Below, in pieces: positions 1 through 8,261 of a stretch of DNA of 64,000 bases (position 1 is its first letter; every line of letters begins with the position of its first letter). This DNA is from RI-43 sp033764725. Its GTDB lineage: Bacteria; Pseudomonadota; Alphaproteobacteria; Caulobacterales; Aquidulcibacteraceae. The position numbers and the translations under genes are program-made. Location of the stretch: NCBI GenBank assembly GCA_033764725.1, contig JANRIR010000005.1, forward strand, positions 62,001 to 126,000, written 5' to 3'. The notes beneath the pieces are model-generated. The model ran no database searches, was not told the origin of the DNA, and was given only the letters and a program-made list of their open reading frames with translations.

Positions 1-1
1 C

Positions 2-118
2 GCCGACCTCGTCGAGATCGGGCGCGACCTCGAATGTCAGGTGCTCGCGCGCGCGGTGCGTTGGCACATCGAGCGCCGCGTGATCATCTCCGGCAACAAG
101 ACGATCGTCTTCCGCTGA
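2..118 (+). CDS. 3' end of an unidentified protein (partial)
   Basis: An open frame runs in from the left edge and stops at TGA 116-118, giving about 38 residues that end in GNKTIVFR. The residue pattern (charged and aliphatic, no stop) and the short 11-base gap to the next start suggest it is the tail of a real gene in the same transcription unit as the polyphosphate kinase. I do not recognise the family from this fragment. Confidence 0.5.
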   Translation, partial: ADLVEIGRDLECQVLARAVRWHIERRVIISGNKTIVFR

Positions 119-129
119 AGGAGCCGCGC

Positions 130-948
130 ATGGATTGGCGCAGCCTTGACGACAAGATCCGCGTGAATCCGGGCGACAAGCCCAAGCTCTCCGGCCGCGA
201 CGCCGTACGCGCCGATCTGTTTCCCGATCGCGCAGCGGCGGAGGCGCACACAGCAGACTGCGCCGCCGCGATCGATCGCCTGCAGGATACGCTCTGGGCG
301 GAGAAATCCCGTGCGCTGCTTGTGGTGCTGCAAGGGATCGACACCTCCGGCAAGGACGGCACGGTGCGCGGCGTGTTCAATGCGTGCGGGCCGCTCGGCG
401 TGCAGGTGACGGCGTTCGGGCGGCCGAGCGAGCTGGAGCTTGCGCACGATTATCTTTGGCGTGTGCACCAGGCGGTTCCGCGCAAGGGCATGATCGGCGT
501 GTTCAACCGCTCGCACTACGAGGATGTGCTGGTGGTGAAGGTGCATGGACTTGCGCCCGCCGCCGCCATCGCGCAGCGCTACGCCCAGATCAACGCCTTC
601 GAGAAGCACTTATCGGAAAACGGAACGACGATCCTCAAATTCATGCTTCACATCTCGAAGGACGAGCAGAAGGAGCGCCTGCAGGAGCGCCTCGACGATC
701 CGGAGAAGAACTGGAAGTTCAATCCCGGCGACCTCGACGATCGCGCGAAATGGGCGGATTTCGAACGCGCCTACGAAGTCGCGCTGGCGAAATGCTCCAC
801 CGAGCACGCACCGTGGCGCATCGTGCCGGCCGACAAGAAATGGCGCCGCAACGCGATCATCGCGACCATCGTGCGCGGCGTCTTGGAAGATATGGCGCCC
901 GCCTATCCCGCGGCGGATTGGAAGCCGTCGGATTTCAAGATCGTATGA
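130..948 (+). CDS. ppk2: Polyphosphate kinase 2 family protein (PPK2)
   Basis: This 272-residue protein is a PPK2-type polyphosphate:nucleotide phosphotransferase, which uses polyphosphate to phosphorylate AMP or ADP in the cytoplasm. The Walker A loop GIDTSGKDG lies at residues 69-77 and the lid/Walker B region FNRSHYEDVLVV at 125-136. The FNRSHYED wording resembles class III PPK2 enzymes, which can take both AMP and ADP; that subclass is an inference. The start ATG 130 is chosen because it follows GAAGGAG closely and begins at the family N-terminus (DWRSLDDKIRV); a longer upstream reading would overlap the preceding gene. A palindromic repeat follows directly after the stop. Confidence 0.9.
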   Translation: MDWRSLDDKIRVNPGDKPKLSGRDAVRADLFPDRAAAEAHTADCAAAIDRLQDTLWAEKSRALLVVLQGIDTSGKDGTVRGVFNACGPLGVQVTAFGRPSELELAHDYLWRVHQAVPRKGMIGVFNRSHYEDVLVVKVHGLAPAAAIAQRYAQINAFEKHLSENGTTILKFMLHISKDEQKERLQERLDDPEKNWKFNPGDLDDRAKWADFERAYEVALAKCSTEHAPWRIVPADKKWRRNAIIATIVRGVLEDMAPAYPAADWKPSDFKIV

Positions 949-953
949 CGCGA

Positions 954-1101
954 TTCTCCTTCTCCCCTTGTGGGAGAAGGTGTCAGCGAAGCTGACGGAT
1001 GAGGGGTGTCGGCGCAAACACTTGCAAGGCATCGCAAACACCCCTCATCCGTCTTGTCGCTGCGCGACAATCCACCTTCTCCCACAAGGGGAGAAGGAGA
1101 A
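954..1101. repeat. REP-doublet palindromic element, copy 1
   Basis: This 148-base inverted dimer starts TTCTCCTTCTCCCC and ends GGGGAGAAGGAGAA. Each half has a fixed hairpin (CTTCTCCC/GGGAGAAG), a variable hairpin and GGATGAGGGGTG. The left variable stem is GTCAGC-GAA-GCTGAC and the right one TTGTCGC-TGC-GCGACAA. It lies between convergent genes (ppk2 and the DUF502 gene). Confidence 0.9.
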
Positions 1102-1109
1102 CCGCAGCG

Positions 1110-1742
1110 TCACGGCGCGCTCGGCTCGTCCGCCTTCACGATGCCGAGAGAGATCACGCGCTTAAGCGCTTCGTCGGGCTTCAACGACAGCGGCCGCAAA
1201 TCCTTGCGCGGCGCGTAAATCAAAAAGCCTGACGTCGGGATCGGCGCCTGCGGCACATAGACCGCCACCAGCGGATCGCCGGAGACCACGTCGGAGGTGT
1301 TTTCGTTGGTGACGAAGCCGATCGCGAATTGGCCGGGGCTGGGGAATTCGATCAGCACGGCCTCTTGGAAGGACGTGCGCTCGGGCGCCGCGACCTGCTT
1401 GAACACCTGCTTTGAGCCGCCATAGACCGCGTTGACCAGCGGCAGGCGATTGATCACGCGCTCGCCCCAGCGCAACAGCGCCCGGCCTACGAGATTGCCC
1501 ACCAGTGCGCCGACCAGCGTGAGCGACGCGAGCGCGATGACGAGCCCTGCGCCCGGCACGCGCTCGGCATAGGGACGCAACACGTCGGGCAGGAACGGGA
1601 TTACGCGGTGATCGATGAAATTGACCACCGTCCACACCAGCCAGATGGTCACCACGAACGGCAGCACCAGCGCCACGCCGGCGGCGAAGCTGTTGGACAG
1701 CGAGCCAAGCGGGTTGAAGCGATGCGGTGCAGGATCGGTCAT
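1110..1742 (-). CDS. DUF502 family membrane protein
   Basis: This 210-residue protein matches the DUF502 family. It has two N-terminal membrane segments (about residues 18-40 and 65-90), then a conserved soluble part with PLVNAVYGGSKQVFKQV and an FAIGFVTNE-like strand. The family is widespread in proteobacteria and has no established biochemical function. The gene is convergent with ppk2 across a palindromic repeat. The start ATG 1742 gives a normal N-terminus (MTDPAPHRFNPLG). It is not obviously in an operon with phhA, which lies 83 bases upstream on the same strand and could be cotranscribed. Confidence 0.8.
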   Translation of the reverse strand: MTDPAPHRFNPLGSLSNSFAAGVALVLPFVVTIWLVWTVVNFIDHRVIPFLPDVLRPYAERVPGAGLVIALASLTLVGALVGNLVGRALLRWGERVINRLPLVNAVYGGSKQVFKQVAAPERTSFQEAVLIEFPSPGQFAIGFVTNENTSDVVSGDPLVAVYVPQAPIPTSGFLIYAPRKDLRPLSLKPDEALKRVISLGIVKADEPSAP

Positions 1743-1825
1743 GGGCGGCCTTTTGCGAGAAGGCGGGGCGTATCACGCACACGCGCGCCCCTCAATCGCG
1801 GGCCGGCTCAGGCGGCGGCGTGGGT

Positions 1826-2683
1826 TCAGCGCTGGATCACCCGATCGCTCGCGAGGATCGCGTCCGGCGCGTATGGTTCGGTTGCGGCGAACGCCTCGTA
1901 GTGGGGCGTGAAATCGACATTGCAAGCGGCGAAGAGCTGCTCGAACGAGTCGAGCACGAAATAGGTCGATTGGTAGCGGTCGATCCAATAGCGCGTGCGC
2001 ATCACGCGTGTGAGATCGAAGCCGATGCGATTTGGCGCGGGCGAGTCGACGGAAAACTGCGTCTCGCCAAAGGAAGAGAGCATGCCCGCGCCATAGGCCT
2101 TGAGGCCGTCCTCGGTGCGGATCAGCCCGAACTCGACCATGTACCAATAGAGGCGGGCGAGCATTGCGGTCGCGTCATGCGCGATGGCCTTGGGGCCGCC
2201 GAGGCCGTAGAGCTGCAAATAATCGCCGAACACCCGATCAAACAGCAGCGGCACGTGGCCGAACACGTCGTGGAACACGTCGGGCTCGACGAGATAATCC
2301 ATCTCTTCCGGCGTACGAATCCACCAGCTGGCGGGAAAGCGACGGTTCGCCAGATGCGCAAAGAAAACATCGTCGGGCAGGAGGCCCGGCACGGCGACGA
2401 GCTCCCAGCCTGTCGCCTTGCGCAGGCGCGCCGAGATCGTTTCGAAATCGGGAACAGCTTCCGCGCAATCCATCGCAGCGAGCGAGCGCAGAAAGATCGG
2501 CGCGGCGTACGACTTCGCCAGCCGCGCCTGGCGGTCGTACAAGGCGCGCCACAGCGCGTGATCCTGCGGCGTGTAGCGCGCATAAGGCTGCGGCACCGTC
2601 CAATCGGCGCGCATGGCCGAATAATCGCCGCGCAAGCCATGCGCGGTGGGGGCGGCGGCGAGCTTGTCGGGCGTTTCGCTCAT
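1826..2683 (-). CDS. phhA: Phenylalanine 4-monooxygenase
   Basis: This 285-residue, single-domain bacterial phenylalanine hydroxylase converts phenylalanine to tyrosine using tetrahydropterin, O2 and non-haem iron. The iron-binding facial triad is visible as H138 and H143 in EPDVFHDVFGH, plus E184 in YWYMVEFG. The length is typical of the bacterial enzyme, which lacks the N-terminal ACT domain of the animal forms. No pterin carbinolamine dehydratase (phhB) is adjacent. A pteridine-reductase-like gene sits elsewhere in the window (43677-44441), but no link between the two is shown. Confidence 0.95.
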   Translation of the reverse strand: MSETPDKLAAAPTAHGLRGDYSAMRADWTVPQPYARYTPQDHALWRALYDRQARLAKSYAAPIFLRSLAAMDCAEAVPDFETISARLRKATGWELVAVPGLLPDDVFFAHLANRRFPASWWIRTPEEMDYLVEPDVFHDVFGHVPLLFDRVFGDYLQLYGLGGPKAIAHDATAMLARLYWYMVEFGLIRTEDGLKAYGAGMLSSFGETQFSVDSPAPNRIGFDLTRVMRTRYWIDRYQSTYFVLDSFEQLFAACNVDFTPHYEAFAATEPYAPDAILASDRVIQR

Positions 2684-2843
2684 GGCGTGAGGATAGGCCG
2701 CGTCGTGTCGGCTTTCTTGTCTGTAACGCCGCCCTGGCTGCTGCAGACGGCAAGAATTTTTCCTGCGGCGCGCGCGATCATCGTGTTTCGTGCGCAGCGA
2801 GAGCCACTAGCGCGGCGCAGATCTGCGCCCCATCTGATGGGCC

Positions 2844-3842
2844 ATGTTGGGATTGAACGCGCGCGCGCCGCGATCCAGCGCGCCGGAACCGGTCTCGGCC
2901 TCCGCCGGGCGCGATTCCTATTCGAGCACGATCATCGGCGTCGCCGAGCGTGCGGGGCCTTCGGTCATCGGCGTGCGGCGCGGCAAGCGCGGCCGCAGCG
3001 ATCTGTATGACGGCGTTGGCTCCGGCGTGATCGTGGCGCCGGACGGGTATGCGTTGCCCAATCACCACGTCATCGACGGCGCCGAGCGCATCGAGGCGGT
3101 GCTGCATGACGGCGCGGTCGCGCAGGCGCGCATCGTCGGCGCCGATCCCGACACCGATCTCGCGCTCTTGCAGATCGACGGCGCCGGGCACGCCGCCGCT
3201 GCGCTCGGTGACTCAGACGCCTTGCGCGTGGGCGAATTGGCCATCGCGATCGGCAATCCGCTCGGCCTGCAGGCGACGGTGACTGCAGGCGTCGTCTCCG
3301 CCGTGCGACGCACGCTGCGCGGCGCGGGCGGGCGCCTCATCGAGGACATCATCCAGACCGACGCGGCGCTCAATCCCGGCAATTCCGGCGGCGCGCTCGT
3401 CGATGCGCAGGCGCGCGTGATCGGCGTCAATGTCGCGATCATCGGCGGCGCGCAGGGCATCTGCTTCGCGGTGCCGATCAACACCGCCAAACGCATCATT
3501 CCCGATCTGATGCGCGATGGGCGCGTCGCGCGCGGCTGGTTCGGCGTGGCGGGGCAGACGCAGGCGTTGTCGAAGGCGCTTGTGCGCCGCCTGAACCTGA
3601 CCAGCGACAGCGGCGTGCTCGTGGCGGGGCTGGTGAGCGGGGGGCCTGCGGAACGCTCGGGCGTGCGCGTCGGTGACGTGGTGCTGGCGATCGACGGCGT
3701 CGCAACACCGAGCGTGGATCACATTCATCGCGCGCTGACGCGCGACACGATCGGTCGCGCCGTGGCGCTCGATGTCCTGCGCGACGGAGCGGTCACCCGC
3801 TTGACGCTGTCGGTCACGCAGCGGCCGAACAAGACTGGCTAA
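2844..3842 (+). CDS. HtrA/DegP-like trypsin-family serine protease with one PDZ domain
   Basis: This 332-residue protein has a trypsin-like domain (about residues 28-225) and a C-terminal PDZ domain (about 235-325). The catalytic triad is H75 (in NHHV, where NNHV is usual), D105 (DTDLALL) and S181 (NPGNSGG). HtrA enzymes degrade or refold misfolded proteins, usually in the periplasm. With the start used here there is no signal peptide or membrane segment at the N-terminus, so either the true start lies elsewhere or this is a cytoplasmic form. It is divergent from phhA across 160 bases. Confidence 0.85.
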   Translation: MLGLNARAPRSSAPEPVSASAGRDSYSSTIIGVAERAGPSVIGVRRGKRGRSDLYDGVGSGVIVAPDGYALPNHHVIDGAERIEAVLHDGAVAQARIVGADPDTDLALLQIDGAGHAAAALGDSDALRVGELAIAIGNPLGLQATVTAGVVSAVRRTLRGAGGRLIEDIIQTDAALNPGNSGGALVDAQARVIGVNVAIIGGAQGICFAVPINTAKRIIPDLMRDGRVARGWFGVAGQTQALSKALVRRLNLTSDSGVLVAGLVSGGPAERSGVRVGDVVLAIDGVATPSVDHIHRALTRDTIGRAVALDVLRDGAVTRLTLSVTQRPNKTG

Positions 3843-3930
3843 GCGTGCGCCGTTTGCGCGGGAAGGCGCGCGTGAATGCGATGGACACTCGCCTGCGCGA
3901 GGGCCGAGCGGGTGTGGGAACGCGCCGGCG

Positions 3931-4260
3931 TCAGGCCGCGACCGGCACGCCCTTCTCCTTCAGCAGCGCCTGCAACTCGCCCGCCTGGAACATTTCCCGG
4001 ACGATGTCGCAACCGCCGACGAACTCGCCCTTGACGTAGAGCTGCGGGATGGTCGGCCAATTGGTGAACGCCTTCACGCCTTCGCGCAGCTCGGGATCGG
4101 CGAGCACGTTCACGTCGTGGAAATCGACGCCGAGATGATCCAGCACGCGGACGACCATCTGGGAGAAGCCGCATTGCGGCTGTTCGGCGACGCCTTTCAT
4201 GAACAGGACGACGTCGTGGGCGTCGATGGTCTTCTGGATCTGGTCATGAATCGGGGACAT
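3931..4260 (-). CDS. grxD: Monothiol glutaredoxin, Grx4 family
   Basis: This 109-residue protein has the CGFS active site at C30-S33 (QPQCGFSQM) and the WPTIPQLYVKGEFVGGCDI glutathione-binding region. Such proteins bind a glutathione-ligated [2Fe-2S] cluster and pass it on, commonly with BolA partners, in the cytoplasm. The start at 4260 gives the family N-terminus MSPIHDQIQ; a start further upstream would overlap the regulator more. The gene overlaps the 3' end of the HxlR gene by 17 bases on the same strand, so the two may be cotranscribed. Confidence 0.93.
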   Translation of the reverse strand: MSPIHDQIQKTIDAHDVVLFMKGVAEQPQCGFSQMVVRVLDHLGVDFHDVNVLADPELREGVKAFTNWPTIPQLYVKGEFVGGCDIVREMFQAGELQALLKEKGVPVAA

Positions 4261-4663
4261 GCGCGCGCGCTCCTGGACTGGACTCAAGGTAGGGGGCCTG
4301 CTGCGCCCCATCAAGCGGTCCGCGGAGGCGGGCTTCGAAGCCCCACTGCGCCATCGCCTCCAGCACTGGGATCAGCGACAGCCCATGCGGGGTCAGGGCG
4401 TATTCGACTTGCGGCGGGATGGTCGGCTTAACCGTGCGCCCGATCAGGCCGTCGGCTGCGAGTTCGCGCAGGTGTTGAGTGAGCATCCGCTGCGTGACCT
4501 TCGGGATCAGGCGGCGCAGCGCGTTGAAGCGTTTCGGCTCGTCAAGCAGGTGAAACAGGATCAGCGACTTCCACCGCCCTGACACCACGCGCACAGTCTC
4601 CTCGACGGGACAATGATCGGGGCAGAAGCCCTTGGCGCGCGCGGCTTCGATGTCGAGCGGCAT
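4244..4663 (-). CDS. HxlR family transcriptional regulator
   Basis: This 139-residue winged-helix regulator has the HxlR core VSGRWKSLILFHLL, KRFNALRRLIPKVTQRMLTQ (recognition helix) and a VEYALTPHG wing. Two cysteines, C14 and C18 (FCPDHCPVE), sit just before the core. Several HxlR relatives such as YodB and HypR sense quinones or aldehydes through an N-terminal cysteine at this place, so redox sensing is plausible but not shown. It is divergent from the NAD(P)-binding protein at 4743, its likely target, with a small inverted repeat between them. Downstream it overlaps grxD. Confidence 0.88.
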   Translation of the reverse strand: MPLDIEAARAKGFCPDHCPVEETVRVVSGRWKSLILFHLLDEPKRFNALRRLIPKVTQRMLTQHLRELAADGLIGRTVKPTIPPQVEYALTPHGLSLIPVLEAMAQWGFEARLRGPLDGAQQAPYLESSPGARAHVPDS

Positions 4664-4681
4664 GGCAGGTTCCCTTCTTGT

Positions 4682-4696
4682 GCGTTCTTACAACGC
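4682..4696. promoter_or_regulatory. Candidate HxlR operator
   Basis: A perfect 5-base inverted repeat with 5-base spacer, GCGTT-CTTAC-AACGC, lies in the 79-base gap between the divergent HxlR regulator and the NAD(P)-binding gene. Its place is right for a shared operator, but short repeats of this size can arise by chance in GC-rich DNA. Confidence 0.35.
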
Positions 4697-4742
4697 GACG
4701 GGCGGTCCCTCATCTCTGCGCTTCACCACGCCGGAGCAAGAC

Positions 4743-5618
4743 ATGGACCAGCAGACCCAGGGCAAAATCGTCGCCGTCACCAGCGTCGAGGGCGCGCAGC
4801 AGGGCGCCGTCGCCCGCGCCTTCAGCGACGCGGGCTGGCGGGTGCGCGCAGTCGCGCGCAGCGCGCGCCAGACGGCCTATGGCGCAAGCCACCCCGCGCA
4901 GCTTGAAACCGGCGAAGGGCTCGCCGCCGCGTTCCAGGGCGCGGACGCCGCGATCGTCGCGTTGCCGCAGGACCACCGCCCCGGCGTCATGACGCGCATC
5001 GCCGACGCTGCAGCGCGCGCCGCGCGCGACGCCGGCGTCGCCCGGTTCGTGCTCAACACCGGCGGGCCGATCGCGGAGCGCTCGTCCGATCCGTTGGCTA
5101 TAGAATTGCGCGCCGCACGCAGCGCAGCGCGCGCGGCCTTCGACGGCGCCGTGATCCTGCAGCCCACCGTCTATATGGACAATCTGCTGGCGCCCTGGAG
5201 CGTCGAGGCCCTGCGCACGCTCGGCGTGCTCGCCTACCCCGCGCCCGCGGAGGCGCGCATCGCCTGGGTGTCGCATCGCACGCTCGGCGAATTTGCGCTG
5301 GCGGCGGCGACGCATGTCGCGGCGGTCGGGCGCGAGTTTCGCATCGGCGGCCCGCGCGCGCTACGGGGAGGGGATGTCGCCGCCGCGCTTTCGGTTCGGC
5401 TCGGCAAGCCCATCGCCTACCAGGCGACGCCGCTCGACGCCTTCGCCGCGGGGCTCAATGCGCAGTTCGGCGCGCCGGCGGGCGATCGCATCGCCTCGAT
5501 TTATGCGCGCCTCGTGGAGGAGCCCGACGCGCTTGCCGTGGGCGACGCGGCGGCGCGCGCGCTGGGCGTGGCGCCGGAAGACATCGCGGATTTCGCGCGC
5601 CGCAACGCGTGGCATTGA
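4743..5618 (+). CDS. NAD(P)-binding NmrA-like / atypical SDR family protein
   Basis: This 291-residue protein has a Rossmann fold starting at KIVAVTSVEGAQQGAVARAF. The glycine motif is altered (SVEGAQQGAVAR instead of GATGxxGxxV), so cofactor binding may be weak. The middle (AVILQPTVYMDN) and a late EFRIGGPRALRGGDVA segment fit NmrA-like NAD(P)-binding proteins, which include quinone oxidoreductases such as QorB. The start ATG 4743 excludes an N-terminal extension that would run through the divergent promoter. Divergence from an HxlR regulator suggests induction by a reactive electrophile; the substrate is unknown. Confidence 0.75.
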   Translation: MDQQTQGKIVAVTSVEGAQQGAVARAFSDAGWRVRAVARSARQTAYGASHPAQLETGEGLAAAFQGADAAIVALPQDHRPGVMTRIADAAARAARDAGVARFVLNTGGPIAERSSDPLAIELRAARSAARAAFDGAVILQPTVYMDNLLAPWSVEALRTLGVLAYPAPAEARIAWVSHRTLGEFALAAATHVAAVGREFRIGGPRALRGGDVAAALSVRLGKPIAYQATPLDAFAAGLNAQFGAPAGDRIASIYARLVEEPDALAVGDAAARALGVAPEDIADFARRNAWH

Positions 5619-5634
5619 TGGGGCGCGACGCGCG

Positions 5635-6519
5635 TCAACGATCCTTCGGATCGAGCGCGTCGCGCAAACCGTCGCCCAGAAAGTTGAGCGCCAAGAGCGT
5701 GATCACCATGGCGCCGGCGGGGAACAGCAGCATCCAGGGCGAGGTCTCCATCTGGCGCGAGCCGTCGACGATGAGCTTGCCGAGCGAGGTCAGCGGTTCC
5801 TGCACGCCCAGGCCGAGGAAGCTCAGGAAGCTCTCCGCCAGGATGATCACCGGCACGTTCAAGGTCGCGAACACCACGACCGGGCCCAAAACATTGGGCA
5901 CGATATGGCGGAACACGATCTGCATCGGCGTGGCGCCGGACGCGCGCGCCGCCTCGATGAATTCCTTGCGGCGCAGTGAAATCGCCTGCCCGCGCACGAT
6001 GCGCGCCATGGTCAGCCATTCGACGCAGCCGATCGCCGCGAAGATCAAGATCAGGTCGCGCCCGAACGTCACCATCAGCAGGATGACGAAGAAGATGAAC
6101 GGGATGGAGTAGAGCACGTCGACGATGCGCATCATCACGGCGTCGACTGCGCCGCCGATAAAGCCTGCGACCGCGCCCCAGACCACGCCGATGCTCAGCG
6201 CCACCGCGGTTGCGACGATGCCGACCAGCAGCGAGATGCGCAGCCCGAACAGCGTGCGCGCGACCAGGTCGCGGCCTTCGGAATCGGTGCCGAACCAATG
6301 ATAATTGCGCAAGGTGGGCGGAATGCCGACATCGTCGCGAAACAGCGCATCGACGGGATGCACCCACAGCATCGGCCCGAATGCGGCCAGGAAGCCGAGC
6401 GCGGCGAGCACCCACAGGCTCGCCACGGCGGCGGGATTGCGCAACAGCCGGCGGCGCGCGTCCTCCGAAAGCGATCGGCCCGCGCGCGCGGGCGCAGCGT
6501 CTGCGGCGAGATCGGTCAT
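5635..6519 (-). CDS. ABC transporter permease, OppC/DppC type
   Basis: This 294-residue inner-membrane permease has the OppC-type N-terminal segment (GTDSEGRDLVAR follows the first membrane span) and five or six spans. The cytoplasmic EAA loop, EAARASGATPMQIVFRHIVPN, docks the ATPase. It begins within the end of the OppB-type gene by an ATGA overlap (6516-6519), so the pair is translationally coupled. Peptides, nickel or other oligomeric solutes are possible substrates. No substrate-binding protein or ATPase gene lies beside it: the next gene on each side is on the other strand. Confidence 0.92.
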   Translation of the reverse strand: MTDLAADAAPARAGRSLSEDARRRLLRNPAAVASLWVLAALGFLAAFGPMLWVHPVDALFRDDVGIPPTLRNYHWFGTDSEGRDLVARTLFGLRISLLVGIVATAVALSIGVVWGAVAGFIGGAVDAVMMRIVDVLYSIPFIFFVILLMVTFGRDLILIFAAIGCVEWLTMARIVRGQAISLRRKEFIEAARASGATPMQIVFRHIVPNVLGPVVVFATLNVPVIILAESFLSFLGLGVQEPLTSLGKLIVDGSRQMETSPWMLLFPAGAMVITLLALNFLGDGLRDALDPKDR

Positions 6520-7445
6520 GCGCGGCGCACCCGGGGATCAAGCGCGCTGTAGAGCAGATCGGCCGCCAGATTCAGCGCAATGATCAGGCAGGCGTAAAGG
6601 ATGACCACGCCCATCACGAGCGTGTAGTCCCGCGACAGCGCGCCGATGACGAATTGCCGGCCGACGCCGGGCAATTGGAACACGCTCTCGATCACGAACG
6701 AGCCGGTCAGCACGCCCGCGATCGCGGGGCCGAGATACGAGACCACCGGCAGCATCGCGACCGGCAGCGCATGGCGCCAGATCACCTGCGCCTCCGGCAG
6801 GCCCTTGGCGCGCGCGGTGCGGATGGCGTTCGAGCGCACCGCCTCGATCATGCTGGCGCGCATCAGCCGCGACACGATCGCGATTTGCGGCAAGGCCAAC
6901 GTCACCACCGGCAGGATCATGTGGGCGAACGACATTTCGTCGCGCGCCAGCCCGCCCGTCGGCAGCCAGCCAAGCTCGATGCCGAACAGCAACGACAGAA
7001 CTGGCCCCATCACCAGCGGCGGCAGACACACGCCCAAGAGCGCCAGCGCCATGACGGCGTAGTCCTGCGGGCGGTTCTGACGCAGCGCCGCCATCACGCC
7101 CAGCGCCCCGCCGACCAGCAGCGCGAGCGCCACCGCCGACAGCCCGAGGATCGCGCTTGTGGGAAAGCCCTCGCCGATGATCTCGGCGACGGTCTTGTCC
7201 TTGTACTTCATCGACGGCCCGAGATCGCCGCGCGCCAGGTCGCCGAGATAATTCACGAACTGGATCGCCGGCGGCTGGTCGAGATCGTATTTCGCCAGGA
7301 GCCTGCGCTCGATCTCCGGCGGCATCTGGCGCTCGGCGGTGAACGGGCCGCCGGGCGCCGCCCGCATCAGGAAAAACGCGGCGGCGATGATGACCAGCAA
7401 AGTCGGGATGGCGATGACAAGGCGGCGGGCCGCGAGGGCGAGCAT
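6516..7445 (-). CDS. ABC transporter permease, OppB/DppB type
   Basis: This 309-residue inner-membrane permease starts at ATG 7445 after GGAAGGACTGC, placing the first membrane span (RRLVIAIPTLLVIIAAAFFL) at the N-terminus as the family requires. The periplasmic loop GDLGPSMKYKDKTVAEII and the EAA loop TARAKGLPEAQVIWRHALP are typical of DppB/OppB. It is first of a two-gene operon with the OppC-type permease. The transporter must borrow its ATPases and binding protein from elsewhere in the genome. Confidence 0.92.
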   Translation of the reverse strand: MLALAARRLVIAIPTLLVIIAAAFFLMRAAPGGPFTAERQMPPEIERRLLAKYDLDQPPAIQFVNYLGDLARGDLGPSMKYKDKTVAEIIGEGFPTSAILGLSAVALALLVGGALGVMAALRQNRPQDYAVMALALLGVCLPPLVMGPVLSLLFGIELGWLPTGGLARDEMSFAHMILPVVTLALPQIAIVSRLMRASMIEAVRSNAIRTARAKGLPEAQVIWRHALPVAMLPVVSYLGPAIAGVLTGSFVIESVFQLPGVGRQFVIGALSRDYTLVMGVVILYACLIIALNLAADLLYSALDPRVRRA

Positions 7446-7585
7446 GCAGTCCTTCCATCCCCAGGTGCGCGCGCCGCATCCGCTCCTTGCGCGGCGCCGG
7501 CGAACCTTTTCTTTCGCGACGGCGCATGTCAACGATGCGCCGCATCGCTTGGGGGCGGGGCGCGCGCCAAGCTTAAGGACGATCC

Positions 7586-8011
7586 ATGACCGATTTCGCG
7601 CGCGTGACGCCGGATTTCTCGGTGGCGGCGCAAATCTCCGCCGCCGACATCGCCGCCGCCGCCGCCGGCGGCGTGAAAACCATCATCTGCAATCGCCCGG
7701 ACGGCGAATCGCCCGACCAGCTCGCCGCAGCCGACGCCCGCGCCGCCGCCGAGGCCGCGGGGCTGGTCTTTGTGCATATTCCGATCGCCGGCATGCCGCC
7801 GCCGCGCGAGGCGGGCGCCGCCATGGCGCGCGCGCTGGCCGAAACCGCCGGCCCGCATCTGGCGTATTGCCGTTCCGGCACCCGGTCGATCACGGCTTGG
7901 GCGATGGCGCAGGCGCAAGGCGGCGCGCCGGCCGACGACGTCATCGCCAAGGCCGGAGCGGCGGGCTACGACCTGCGCCCGCACCGCGGCGCGATCGCGC
8001 CGTCTTCGTGA
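7586..8011 (+). CDS. DUF442 / TIGR01244 sulfur-transferase-like (BLH domain) protein
   Basis: This 141-residue protein belongs to the DUF442 (TIGR01244) family, related to dual-specificity phosphatases and found fused to sulfide-handling hydrolases such as Blh. The active-site-like loop YCRSGTRS carries C95, and an early KTIICNRPDGES segment is a family hallmark. It is divergent from the permease operon (140-base gap). Here it is a stand-alone domain; an MBL hydrolase lies two genes downstream but is of a different type. A role in sulfur or persulfide chemistry is inferred from the family only. Confidence 0.8.
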   Translation: MTDFARVTPDFSVAAQISAADIAAAAAGGVKTIICNRPDGESPDQLAAADARAAAEAAGLVFVHIPIAGMPPPREAGAAMARALAETAGPHLAYCRSGTRSITAWAMAQAQGGAPADDVIAKAGAAGYDLRPHRGAIAPSS

Positions 8012-8039
8012 AGGTCGCCGCCGGGCAGGCGGCGCAGGT

Positions 8040-8174
8040 TCAGCCCAAGGCCGGGAGCGCGAGCGCGATGGCGAGCTTGACGATGAGAATGGTTGACAGC
8101 CCCAGCAGCACCAGGCGCGTGCGGTCGAGCGCGAACGCCAGGATGCTGACGGCCATGCGGAGGGCGGTGGTCAT
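8040..8174 (-). CDS. Possible small membrane peptide (44 aa)
   Basis: A short frame encodes 44 residues with one long hydrophobic stretch (about residues 7-42), interrupted by DRTR. It sits in the gap between the DUF442 gene and the ATP-grasp-like gene, on the opposite strand. The upstream GAGGCAGG is a weak ribosome site. Nothing else supports it; it may be a chance frame in GC-rich DNA. Confidence 0.3.
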   Translation of the reverse strand: MTTALRMAVSILAFALDRTRLVLLGLSTILIVKLAIALALPALG

Positions 8175-8261
8175 GGGCCTGCCTCGGCTCCCGGCGCGTT
8201 TCGGGACACTTGGATCGGGCGGGCTGCAAGCGGCGCGCCGCCGCCTTTCGGGCGCAACGCC

